Origin: Onchocerca volvulus
Lineage: Eukaryota > Nematoda > Chromadorea > Rhabditida > Onchocercidae
Direction of reading: 5' to 3'
NCBI GenBank assembly: GCA_000499405.2
Contig: HG738140.1
Coordinates: 682,001-746,000 of the forward strand
DNA length: 64,000 nucleotides
A program made the translations under genes and the position numbers. The stretch's first letter is position 1. The number at the start of each line of letters is the position of its first letter. Below are positions 16,900-28,009 of the stretch, one piece after another. A model generated the notes under the pieces. The model worked only from the letters and a program-made list of their open reading frames with translations. It was not told where the DNA came from and searched no databases.

Positions 16900-16952
16900 T
16901 TTCTGCATGCTGAATATTAAAGGTAAAATCTTTAATATTCAGCATACAGAAA
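16900..16952. other. 23-bp hairpin with one mismatch
   Basis: 16900-16922 pairs with 16930-16952 across a 7-nt loop (GTAAAAT). The only mispair is a C/A in the GCATGC versus GCATAC segment. Flanking A/T sequence extends the pairing imperfectly. Stem length and loop would suit a small-RNA precursor or a recent inverted duplication. There is no expression evidence. Confidence 0.85.
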
Positions 16953-17906
16953 ATTTGCATAAATTTTCCTTCATTTCATTAATAGAAGAATTCTTATTTA
17001 CGAAAGGCATCAACAATCAACCGTTTCAAAATTCAGTTTTACTAGTTTCCAATTTATTAAACCAAAAATTGTCGTAATAGTTGCATTTTAATTTGCTTGA
17101 TTAGTATGCTTATTTCATTAATGAAGAGATGATATCAAACGTTACATGTGAATATGATGGAGGGATAGTTAATTAATTAAGGATCTAAAAGCTTCAGCGA
17201 TCAACACAGAAAATGTATCGGAATTTCATTCATATCACTGGATTGTTCTCACTCATTCCTTAACTTGCAATTCTTATCCATTTCAAAAAGATGAATGAAT
17301 ATATTGAATTCATTGCAATTAGTAAGATTCTTCAGAAATTTTTATAAATTCGTTGCATATATTACTAGCACTACTAATTCCTAAATATCATTGGAATTTT
17401 AACAAATTATGCTTTTCTGGATCTTTAAAAAATGCGATTTCTAAATCAAAGATGAAACTTTGATTAGAATAAATAATCAAATCAGAGTCACAAGTCAATT
17501 TATAACGAAAACTGGTCAAGATCAAATTGTGATGGTCATTTCGAGTCGATTAATTTAGCTTTTATTCAATTAATATATGCAAATTCAATATCACTGATGT
17601 ACAACTGTATGAAATATATGTGAAAAACAATTTAACTTAATTAAAGACAGTAATGAGAATAAACACGATGTTCTGAATAAGAAATACTTTCAAATATTGG
17701 GACTGACAAAAATTAATTTGAAGGGAGCTATATATATATATGATCATATTTTAACCAAGAGATATTGAAATCATCAACGAAACAATTTTACAGTTAAGCT
17801 TATAAGCTTCATCAGGAAGTCAGATTTCAAGAAAATTATGCAATCATTTGACAAATTACTTCAATGTGTTTCAGGATACTAATATCTGTTGTTGTTTGCA
17901 TGTGTC

Positions 17907-20216
17907 CTAAGCATTAGTAATAGTTATTGTATTTTTTAAATACGCAGTTATGAAACACAAAAAATTATTTAAATAATGTTTCACGATGTTACGTTCTTCC
18001 TTACTGTAAATGAAATAAATAGTTGACAATGTGGCGCAAGCCAAAATGACATAGCAATTAACGAAAATTTTCGCTGGAATGTTGATTTCTTCGCCGAAAA
18101 TATCAACCAAAAGTGGTGGCAGAAAGTTGAAACTAAGAATGCCAAGTTCCAGTATACCACAATTCCACATAGCTTGAATTAGCATCAGCCATTCATATTT
18201 ATAAGATCTTATTGTATTTGTTCTACGTCCAGCATTCATTTGCCCAATTCCTAAACATATTTCTTAATTTAGCGATGAAATAAAATTAAGATATGAAAGA
18301 ACATTTTATTTCATAGAATAAATTTTATAATAACTTTCCAAAGCTTATTTGAACTAAATCTTTTAATCTCTTTGTCTCTATCATGCAAGAAATTTGATAA
18401 CACAAACTTTGATTTCGATTGATATCTGCTCCACATCTATGTTTACGTATATTGTAGAATATCGCAACATACAAGACAAACATTATACCGGGTATGCATA
18501 ATGCCCAAAAGTAACGAATTCTAAAATATAGTGAGAATTGAAAAAATTTTCTAGTTGAAATTTGCTGCAACGGAGAAGTGGAAGATATTGTAGAATGGAA
18601 ATTTTTGTTAACATTAAAATTTTAAAAATATCTGTTAGAATCAATATTTTAGATTTCGGAATAATACGAATTCTCAAAGGTATACGTCTGAAATTTACAG
18701 CTTAATGATTTTAAGCTTAGATTCAAAATTTGCTGGAAATTGAATAAAGCGGTAGTAAAAAATAACCTCCACCAAATATCGCCTATTTCCTTTGATTTTG
18801 TACAATCTCCTTCCCAAGATATGCTCCAGGCAAGAAATTTTCTGGTACAAAAAAAAAAATCGCAAAATGTGATCCCTAAAAATTTAGCCTTATTATGAAC
18901 AATGTATTGATAAGTTTGGTAAGGATCGCATGACTTTTGAATGTTCAAATATTAATAAAACAGATAAAAATTAGGGAATTTAGATTCAAATCGGCCTATT
19001 TTGATAAAATCGGATTTCCAGAATTTGGTGTCATGAGAGTTACTGCAGCACAACAATGGCAGAATTGAATAGCATTCAAAGATGGCAAAGTATTTTTCCG
19101 GAATCTCTGCTTTGACGAATGTTGAATATAAAACACCTACTTATATATTATTTAAAGAATAACAATCATTGTTTGAAAGAAATCATTCTGATCATTCTTT
19201 GAGCATTTCAACGAATCACCTAACACTGATAACCACACGAAAGCAATTAGAAAATACAGCCTTGTTGACTCGAAAAAAGCGTTGTATTTTGGTAAGACAA
19301 ACGCCACAAAGCGATTCAATGTCAGCAGTAATGAAAAATGGAGTACGGCAAAGATTGAAAAAGTATTGAAAGTTGAGAATGTGTTGTTAATCCATGTCGT
19401 TTGATTCACTAAAACATTTTAAAACAAATTGTTTATTTAAAAACTTTTTTTATGATTACGATGAAGATCTTCTGATCTAATTATTTTCAAAAAGTTCCTT
19501 TCAAAGAGGACAGTTTTGTTTGAAGGCTCACTTCAATATTCTGAAGTGTTGATTTGATTAATCTGAAATGTTGATTTGATTAAAACTGAAGGACAATTTT
19601 AGGCAATATAAAAGCTAAATTTATCGACTATTATTAGTAAGATTAGAAAATTTTAATTTCTGTTTTTCGAGAAAAAAAAATGGGTAATTTTGATTGTTAA
19701 CAATAATTCACATTATTGAAATATTTTACACACGGGATTAGAAATCAAACACATTTGCTACGTTCCATCAGCAGTAATTCCTTATATTATCATTTTTAAA
19801 AGAATTAAAAAGCAATTCAGTTGAATAAAATAAAGGAATGGTGCCAAAGTAAATATATCTGTGAGATGTAAATAAAACAACTTACCATTTGTACTATTTT
19901 GATTTTGTAATATTTCAGGCAGTACAACAACAATTTGTGGGATAAAAGATGCAAAATTGGAAATAATTAGCTGTAATGCGATAAGAACAAATGCTTGACT
20001 ATAAGGACTATCTTGTTTTCTACAGAATAATACTGTAGTAGCCATTAGCGAATTACTGATAATGCTGTATAGCAAAAAAAAGATAAAAAGTAGAACTGCT
20101 ACGTATTTTATAACCACATGCTTTTCGTCTCTTATGTCTATATTTGTCGTATTTCCTTCATGACAAGTTACAAATAGTATCAGAAATAATACAATAGTAT
20201 AGTAAGGACGAATCAT
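17907..20216 (-). CDS. Seven-transmembrane chemoreceptor, nematode srx-like
   Basis: Serpentine G-protein-coupled receptor, expected in the plasma membrane of sensory neurons. Exon 20216-19886 gives a signal-like N-terminus, TM1 and TM2, and ends at a strong donor (G|GTAAGTT). Exon 19408 to about 19220 joins in phase and carries TM3, LNRFVAFVLPKY (the DRY-equivalent region) and TM4. A Cys-bearing loop segment (about 18700-18948) follows. TM5 (WALCIPGIMFVLYVAIFYNI) is in exon 18520 to about 18355. TM6-TM7 and the tail are in 18250-17907, with YEWLMLIQAMWNCGILELG and STIYFIYSKEER. The TM6 signature looks like the Srx family to me; other worm receptor classes are possible. The join between TM4 and TM5 could not be resolved, so a pseudogene is not excluded. 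An acceptor lies 11 nt before the ATG. Confidence 0.75.
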
Positions 20217-20229
20217 TCTTCTCTTAACT
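20217..20229 (-). promoter_or_regulatory. Splice acceptor 11 nt before receptor start
   Basis: Reverse-strand AATTTTATCAG, then an 11-nt leader, then ATG. Too close to the start codon for an ordinary first exon, which fits spliced-leader trans-splicing. Confidence 0.55.
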
Positions 20230-20865
20230 GATAAAATTCATAAATTTCGATTCGATAGGAAGAAAGGAATGTCAATTAATATGAAATTGCAAAGCTTGAA
20301 ATAATAGCTGCCAAGGATTGCAAATGCAAATGTGACCGATTACGAGAATGCATTAATACTGAAAAAGAAATAATAATTAGGAGATAGCAAAAATGAGATG
20401 CTTATTCCTTGTGCAATTGTCATAGAAACTATAAAACTATTATCACTGCTATCGTCCTTGCTTTCATCCATTGAATAAAATATTTAGACTGCGTTTAATG
20501 AGCTTATTACGCAACTCATGAATTGATTTTAATCCTAACTGACCAATTTGTATAGTAATTTCTTTTATTTTTTAAAAAGTAAGTCTTTCAGAAATAATCA
20601 GCTAATGACGACATAAAGTGAAATTAATTGAAAACAATCAGTCATTTACACTATGAAAGCAATATTCACTTTGACAATGCACTTTCTGATAACAAGTTGA
20701 AATAAGATATAACAACCCAAATTTTCTGCAAAAGTTTTTTAACCGATAGCAAAACATTGAATTTTTCAATTTAAATTATGAAATAGCATTACACTTACTT
20801 ATTGACTTTGTTATACTCCTAGATCTACGAACTGTTTCTTAGACGCATGTACAATATTATGTAAA
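20230..20865. other. Intergenic DNA between receptor and Helitron 2
   Basis: AT-rich, presumably the promoter side of the receptor gene. No gene or repeat recognised. Confidence 0.4.
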
Positions 20866-21390
20866 TCTATATAAATCAAAATGTAAATGCTCCTTCTGGC
20901 TTTTTATAAAACGTTGAGTTCGCCACCGATTGCTTTCAGATTTTGATACAACTTTGCATTCGAATAAAGCGTGTTTTTATATAAACATGCTTCTTTTCCC
21001 GTGTCACGTCCGTGACAAAAAAAAGTGGGTGAGAGGGCTGAATTTTTTGAAGGACTGAATTTTTGACTCTGCCTCGCACCGCGCCTCCACGAGCGGACAG
21101 AACTTTTTCACCACGCATATTTTCTGTATTGACTGCGGCTACTTCCTCAAATGTTTCAAGTTCTTCATCGATTGATTTGAAAATTTCATACTGCGTTACA
21201 TTCGATTAGGCGGATGAATTTAAATAAATAAGGTGAGTAATTCAAACTTTTCGTTTGTTTTTTGCTTTCTGAGGGATATAATTCGTTTAGTTTTTGATTT
21301 TTTGGGATTGTATTGCGTTGCACAAATTTCGAGATCATGATAGTGTATAATGAAATGTTTCGTTCAAGCAGTTTATTTCACAATAATTAT
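20866..21390 (+). repeat. Helitron end block, opposite to Helitron 2 coding strand
   Basis: Plus-strand homologue of 715-1260, starting TCTATATAAATCAAAATG and holding two core repeats (about 20931-20990 and 21171-21225). In copy 1 this block is upstream of the Rep gene on the same strand. Here it is downstream of the helicase end and inverted relative to it. It may be a subterminal inverted repeat, a separate non-autonomous element, or a rearrangement. Confidence 0.7.
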
Positions 21391-21404
21391 TTTTTGTTAT
21401 TTTG

Positions 21405-24400
21405 CATAGATATAGAGACTGTCTGGTTTGCCGACTCTAGAACACGCAGCATCTAACTGTTCATGTGAGGAGCAATCGTATCTAGATCTAAACACACAAT
21501 TCCAAAGATTGACCCTGATCTTTGCTGATGGTTCTCTTAAATTGAATTGGCATATCCGTTGAAATCACAAGAATGCAAGAAATAAGAACATCTTCATCTT
21601 TGAAAAGTCCTTCAAAATTTCGCTCATTAATTTTGCAAGCCGCGTGCCGCTGCAAATTTTTCGCTGGTTGATAATTAGCAACATGATAATTGGCATGCCA
21701 ATTTTCAATTGCAGTACATACTGTCGCATTCCTAGTAGATCGAATGAATTCAAAAATTTGTTGGCCTAGCTAATTTACCGCTTCATCTGCTCTCACAACA
21801 GTGTCAAAGGATTCATGTGTGAATGACTCGTTTTGAATGTCAGACTGAATAATATTGTTGAGTTCGTCGAACGTCTTTGTTCTTGGCCGCAAGAATGGTT
21901 CGTTCATTCAGCCCATCGTGATACTTATAATTGGTTTGAATATCAGGAAATACCTTTTCAATCAACTCTTCTTTGATGTCCTAAATTGCAGAAATTATGA
22001 GGCAATGAAATTCATCCTGAGGCCAGATCAATCGGCAGCTTTCCGTTCTCAATTTCCAATAATTGATGTGCGAAGATCCCAGTTGATCGATCGTTTTGCA
22101 GCTGAACACGTATATTGTAGTTGATTTCAACTTTTTACGTATCGCCACAAAGTAAAGTATTCCAGGCAAGCATTTATTTCTTCGCTGGTATCAATAGAGG
22201 AATTACAAAAAATATTTGCCTGAAATCTCTAGCAAGCAATACTAATGCGTTCCCAAACAGTTTGATATTTCCACACAATTCTTGCAATAATCGATCATAA
22301 TATATGAGCTAAGGCTATGTCATTTTTGGATCGAATTGCTGCCAGAATCAATCTAATTTAGAATGTTTTACCAGTTCTTGGCGCAACTAAAAAAAAAAAA
22401 GAGAAGATTTCTCCAACTCGCTTATTGACAATTTGCATTATTTGATCATAACTGCCTTTTTGCTCAAATGTTAGCTTAGGAATATTTGATTGCACATATG
22501 ACAAAAAATCAGCCGTGTTGTAATTTTGTTCGTGAGCGATTCTGCATCGAACGAAGCAACATCAGATCGATTCCGTGATGGCATTCCCTATTGATTGGGA
22601 ACTTTGTTCGTGATTTGTAAGCACTATTTTTCGATCATTATCAACGCTTCGTTGTAGATTTGTGTTGTGAAATCGATGTTCACATTTGAAATTTCGCTGA
22701 GTATTCGATGGAGTATATCTTCAGTATATGCGATTTATATTTCTCTTATAACTCTGCTGGAGATGAAAGAAGGCAGACATTCAATATGATTGCAAAAGTG
22801 TACGAATTTCATTTGGATGTAACTGTTGAATGCGTCATTAATGCAAATATCCCAGTGTCGGTCGTTCTCCAATAAATTCGAAGCTTAACATGCACTGCGG
22901 AAAGTAGCATGTGTGACGTCGTTGACAGTTTTTAATTGTTGGAAGAAGGTTGGACCGGGCACATTTACTAACAATATGCGAAGGTAGAAGCATTCGTCTT
23001 GATTACAATGCAAAATGTAAAATTTGCCTATCGTAATTTGATTAGTTATGTTAGGTTATCTGTCAACCGATTCTCCTCGTTTGCGTCATTCAGATGATTT
23101 TCTATTCACATTCCATGTGTAATGCGTAGGCACTTTCGAATATAAGTGTTTTCGCAAATGCGTCATTTTGACATGCTGTGAAGGAAGTAGCCGTATCCGG
23201 TGAATTCAGGGCTGTTTATTGCGCGTTTTAAGCCGTATCGTTGTCCATTTTCCAGATGTACTGCTAAGTGAACAACATTTGGACTTCGTTCATGTTTGGG
23301 AAATGAAAGAATTCACCGTATACAGCTTTATTGTTGCTTATGTATCTTCTAGTCAGATACTGTGCCATTTTTCATCGACAGAATAAAACCGCTTTCCTAT
23401 CATTTCTTTCTGGCTGCACGAGAAATTGCCATATCTCTGCCTTCATTCACGTGTATTTTATCGATTTAACGGAGTTACAGTATTTCACGTTTATGTGCGC
23501 TTTGCATGTTTTTAATAGCAAAGGCGAATATGAAACAACCCAACCGGTTATCTACTTCAATGTCACCATTCCACATTTGTATGGTTGCTAATTTACCGTC
23601 ATCTTTAGCAGTAAAGCATTTTCCGTCTATCATGCATGGTGAATTTGGATTCAATGTATTGCAAGGTTCATGTTATCATATTTTTCGTCAAATCTTCATG
23701 AAATCTTCATCAACTTCATGAAATCTTCATCAACCGGTATTTTTCAGCCATATTAAATCGTCGATTTAGTTTGAAGTGATTTTGTCATAAAGTCAGATTA
23801 TTATATGTGCATGTGGTAATCCTCTCTTTTGTGATTCCACTGAGTACATCCAACAGAGCGCAGACCCAAATATTTCATGTTATACCATGAAATCCATTAG
23901 TGATTTCAGTTTTTGTCTGAAAATACGTGGTGATGTCATGCCTATCCAGCGGCTATTGCTCAGGAAGTAAGCGATTTTGTATATATTCCCAAGCTGGATT
24001 GCATGTGAATGTAATGAATAGGTCTGAACGCCCGTAGTGGCGAACATATGCAATTGCATCTTGAGCGTATTCATGCATATAATATGGACTTCCTGCATAT
24101 AAAGATGGCAAAATCGTTTGTCTTCCAACGTTAGTTGTATTATTGTCATTAACAACTGCATCTCGCATATGAATGTATTCTTGAGAGCGAAGCTTGATTT
24201 GATTCAAACGGATGAATATCAAATATTTTTGCATACATATCAAGATATATTGGTGAAACAACTGATGGCATTTCAAAATGTGATAGTCTTCATTCTTTCG
24301 AATCAGTAAATCGGTAAAAATAATAGCTCACTGCGCTACATTTCTTATTTATTTCTTCGCTACTGATAGGATTTATCATTTTAACGTTAAAGTGATCCAT

Positions 24401-25200
24401 CGGCACCATTCAAAAAAATGATTGGATATTGCAAAGCATCTTAGCATCGATGAGTTTCTGCATTTGTGTTCAGTTGATCATTTCTCCAATGAAAAACAAT
24501 ATTTGTGGGCTGAAATCGATCTCCGACTATAACAATCGCCACTTCAACTATAGTTGGAGCATTGAATCTTCGCAGTGTTCTCCAGCAGGCATTTTGTCAG
24601 TATGAATAACAATTTTTATGTGTATCAGATGGTATCATATCAATTGCTGTTTTGAACAAACGCTCTAAACTGTTTTTTTTTTCTTTCTTTTATGAGGAGG
24701 CTGTTGCAGTTGGTAAACGACGGATCTTTCTAGGTCGATATGAATTTCCAGCGTGCAGTCAATTTTTCATTGCTATCATAGATGAAATACATTTGTAGGA
24801 ATTTATGTTGACCTTCTGCAGCAGAAACATGGAGCCGGCTTTATGACGAATTTGTCCTTTCACTTTGAAAGTTGGCATGGATTGTATTGATACGATTCCT
24901 GTGCCGAACGACATCATTAGCACGAGTTCTATTTTTTGATTTTAGATAGGAAAAGCTTTGATTCGGCAGTAAATCCGGCAATCAAAGTTTTTAATGGCTC
25001 TGGTAATTCTTCAAGTTGAAATAGTTTAAAATTTCCAACGGTGCAATACATTCTTTTCGTTTTTTCACTGAATTTCAGAGTTTTGCAATAAACAATAATT
25101 CAGTCATAGTGCCGATGAGAATATGCAGCTCAAACTATAATTATCAGCTGGATTGTATCGGAATGCAAAACAATTTTAACCGCGTGACTGCTGAACTTGG
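21405..25200 (-). pseudogene. Helitron Rep-helicase, broken (copy 2)
   Basis: Minus-strand reading with the same domain order as copy 1. The Rep segment includes the HUH motif as CAT-GCA-CAT (23805-23813), the helicase Walker A region follows near 22375-22390, and motif VI (HEQLDAACSRVGKPD) lies at 21421-21465, extending further than in copy 1. Stops at 23953-23955 (TAG), 23880-23882 (TAA) and 23793-23795 (TGA) and a 12-T run (22389-22400 as A on plus) match lesions in copy 1. Plus-strand open frames here (23331-23591, 23506-23721) are antisense shadows. They look conserved only because the two copies are so alike. Confidence 0.85.
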
Positions 25201-25255
25201 AATCGTGTTTGACGCTGATCAAGAAATACTAAAGGTGAAGCGGCGCGACATAGTT

Positions 25256-25590
25256 TCAAAGTGACGACAAATATATTTACCACCAAAACACTCAATTCAC
25301 AGATAAACATCAAAGATCGACGCGGCAACAGCAACAGTTCGGAGTTTCATGGGTTCCAGTTCGACAGTTTAAAGCGACGCAACAGTAACAACAATCAGAC
25401 ATTTCACTTGAATAGTATTCTTCTTTATCAGCGACAAGGGAAAAGAATAACCCACTGATCAATTTGCCTGGATGTTCTCTGATAATAAAGAATCACTCTT
25501 CATCAGTCAATAAAATCTTTCTCAACAGCAGTCATCTCCGTCATATAAGACACAAAAAACTTCCTTAGACATTAGTCAATCACACTCAAG
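25256..25590 (+). other. Unassigned sequence at Helitron/BEL-Pao junction
   Basis: Contains a 65-codon open frame rich in Asn, Ser and Gln (25261-25458) that I do not recognise. It lies between the truncated Helitron end and the first readable integrase sequence, so it is probably degenerate retrotransposon DNA. Confidence 0.35.
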
Positions 25591-25599
25591 GCCTTGGAT

Positions 25600-25878
25600 A
25601 CATTCTGAAAGACCTAGAAAACTGAATATCCAACTAGTTTCAGAGAAAGAATTCAAAAATGTAGAAACCAGAATAACATGTAAGGAAGAAATAGTGCTCG
25701 TTAACGAACCTTATGTTTCTCGTGATGTGTGGAAATTAATAGGACCAAGGAATTTCAGAAAGAAAAGGATACCGAAGCTATAAATGCCATCATAGAAATT
25801 CTACATAGGAGATTCCTCATTAGACTAATAAATATTTTGTATCCTCTAGAGGTCGTTGATACTTCCAACTCAAGAAGT
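25600..25878 (+). pseudogene. BEL/Pao integrase C-terminal domain (DUF5641-like), degenerate
   Basis: The signatures are EYPTSFRERIQ (25624 on), EIVLVNEPYVSRDVWKL (about 25690-25740) and, after a frameshift, a C-terminus ending LINILYPLEV (25828-25857) just before a stop at 25876-25878. The VVLI/W..G and RPIN.LYPLEV pattern is characteristic of the end of BEL/Pao pol. Two expected Trp codons read TGA (25606-25608) and TAG (25615-25617). Confidence 0.75.
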
Positions 25879-25879
25879 T

Positions 25880-27427
25880 AATCATCAGTGTTCGAGACCA
25901 ATGCAAGAAATCGAACAAGAGGAACTCATTGCCCTACGAACAAGAAGTGCCACAAAAAGTCGCATATCACAAGCAACACCAAGTAAGTCTATCACGAAAA
26001 GATTGCTCTTACCAGCAATGATGTCCATGCTATCGGTCAACGCAAAAACAAGGGAAGATTGTCAATGTATCCGATGCCCCATTCAACATTCCTGACAAAT
26101 GGAATTGTGAAGAAATCTGAGAACAAAATTTCATATCAACTACAGTTGCCGTGTATACGCGAACCCATGTGCGAATACCTACAATACGATGTAGCAACAT
26201 CCCCGAACGGTATGTGCCAAAAGTTTTCTCAGATTTTCATTACTTCTACAACATCTTTCCATTTCTATAAAGTCTTGGTCGATCAAAGGAAATACAATGG
26301 AAGTATGTTAATGGAAATTTAAATTTCTCCAAACAAATGGACAACCAACAATGAAATACAATACTCTTACAGATTACTCGGAATTTGATGTCAATCGACA
26401 ACGAATTTTGTAGTTACAAATAGAGAATTATATCTTTATGACGAAAGTCTAGTATCAGATTTCAACAATATTGAGCATTGTACTACTCAAAGTGGAAAAT
26501 GTATAATCGGCAACACAATCGTTCTACGGGACGAAAAGGAAGCAATCTCAAAATATTTATATAAAAAGATTGGGACCTTCGAAACGCAGAGATATGGAAA
26601 TCATATGATCATAAACGAATTTCAAACGTAATTTGTTTCAAAGATGAAAACAAAACCTTATCAGTGACAGACCGCGAGTTTCTTAATCCGCATATCATAA
26701 ATGGCGACATCATCATTGATATGGGAGTCGAAAGTTCAACCAGGAACTGGTGTCGAAGGGTGAATCGTCAAGAGAAAAGCTCAAACCTAACTCCTAAGGG
26801 ACAAATAATTATAATGGAGACGAATCTGCAAGAAAGAACCGATTCGGAAAATACAAGATTTCAGTATATTGTCGACAGCGTGTAACGAAAAGTCATCGAG
26901 CGACTAAGTTTAATAGACTAACAAAGTTGCCAAAAACGGAACAATCTATTGTTGTTGATCCAATGGATGTCAGTCAAAGACCCAACTTTAGCTGCAAATT
27001 TGCAGTTACAAAGAAACAATATCATACGCAGGAAAGATGAAGGAAGACTATCAGTTATCCATGCAAATCCGAAGAGTTCGAATCAAAAATTTCGAATTCA
27101 CCGGAGAAACAATCAGCAAGTTCAAACTAGAAGGGATCACTGCAAAACTAGAAATACTAAGAAACAGAACACAACCAACTCAATGTGCAACAACTAAAGA
27201 AAGAAATTCTTTGGAAACAATCAAGTCAACAAAGAGAAGAATTACCCGAGCAATTGGAAGCAGAATCCAATAGTACTACCAACTGACATAAGAAGAGTGG
27301 TCAGAACTCGCGATATATTGGAAAACTGATTATTATTGGTGCAATCATTTTCATGGTTTCACTTATACTTATTGCTATAAAGCTAAAAATTGAGCTATCC
27401 AATCGTTCTGTTGTCCATCATATATGA
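25880..27427 (+). pseudogene. Env-like glycoprotein ORF of the BEL/Pao element, broken
   Basis: The reading follows pol directly. It starts with a charged leader and a hydrophobic, signal-like stretch (about 25990-26045), then a Cys-containing ectodomain-like region spread over three frames. It ends with a strongly hydrophobic membrane segment (about 27326-27380) and a short basic tail closing at a TGA (27425-27427). Position and architecture fit the envelope gene of nematode BEL/Pao elements. The exact viral class was not decided. Several frameshifts and internal stops mean no intact protein. Confidence 0.6.
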
Positions 27428-27768
27428 AATCGTCGAATCATAGAGAAGTCGTAGCTATCCCAATGGAAACAATACGAACATCTTCACCGGAGAGAGAATC
27501 AACATATCTTCACATAACGATCCAAAGGACCAAAATTTTTAATTTACGTTTCCTACTTTCTACTCCCTGAAAAAGTTCGATAGCAATAAGTAAAAAAGTT
27601 TCGATAGCAAGAAGTGTATTTAGTCAGGGATATCGGAACAACCGGAAAAAATTTCATAAGCATCCACACAACTGTCACTGAAACCGTGAAAAGCACCAAA
27701 GATTCTTGATTTAATGATTTGAAATTCTTTTAGATATGTTGATTCATTTCTTTGTTTTTAAATCACTT

Positions 27769-28005
27769 TGTGACCCTTAGTTATGCCGATGTGGATTGCG
27801 CTAAAAACCTCATCGCGCCAACAAAAGCGCCTTCTTCTGTCATTTTAAATGAGGGTTATCAATAAGCGGGATGAGATGCTCTTACTGGATATTTGGGTTT
27901 CCCTTTATGCTCTTATCCCCTTTTTTCATATGGATAAATTCGTCATTAAATCTGTTCTATTAATAAAATTGATTTGTAATCGTTGCGAGTCTTATTGTGT
28001 TATCA
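27769..28005 (+). repeat. Possible 3' LTR of the BEL/Pao element
   Basis: A stretch less AT-rich than its surroundings begins TGTGACCC and could end TTATCA (a TG...CA pair of about 237 bp), with two AATAAA-type signals near its right side (about 27960 and 28014). No polypurine tract is clear just upstream and no second LTR is in the window, so the borders are a guess. Confidence 0.4.
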
Positions 28006-28009
28006 AATT

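Larger units (their letters stand above)
12620..17906. other. Intergenic DNA between enolase and the receptor gene
   Basis: Upstream of enolase and downstream of the receptor. No gene recognised. A less AT-rich patch at about 13800-14060 stands out and could be enolase promoter DNA. It is followed by a CA/CACG microsatellite (14079-14149) and C/T-rich sequence around 14230-14310. Two hairpins are noted separately (16330-16366, 16900-16952). The open frames around 13120-13456 and 13486-13722 overlap on opposite strands and show no recognisable domain. Confidence 0.5.
20866..25255 (-). mobile_element. Degenerate Rep/helicase Helitron, copy 2
   Basis: A minus-strand copy closely matching the element at 0.7-6.4 kb but lacking its N-terminal third. 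It reads from about 25250 (the N-terminal QRQTRF region) down to about 21405 (helicase motif VI), then into a non-coding block. It shares the same inactivating lesions as copy 1, carries a deletion of about 200 bp at about 22305 relative to copy 1 (5180-5380), and lacks copy 1's inverted duplication. At its upstream end it abuts BEL/Pao retrotransposon sequence, which appears to have truncated it. Its 3' side ends at TCTATATAAATCAAAATG (20866), the same terminus type as at 58999. Confidence 0.8.
25591..28005 (+). mobile_element. 3' part of a BEL/Pao LTR retrotransposon with env-like ORF
   Basis: The order is integrase C-terminus (about 25600-25878), a separate env-like reading (about 25880-27427), a non-coding stretch, then a possible 3' LTR (27769-28005). 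Gag, protease, reverse transcriptase, RNase H and the integrase core are absent from the window, so this is a 5'-truncated relic. BEL/Pao elements with an envelope gene are known from nematodes. Frameshifts and stops make it inactive. Confidence 0.75.

Noticed and set aside
19855..19885. 27-nt intron in the receptor gene (donor at 19885, acceptor CACAG at about 19859)
   Set aside because: Too short for a nematode intron; joining the same donor to the acceptor at 19409 keeps phase and restores TM3.
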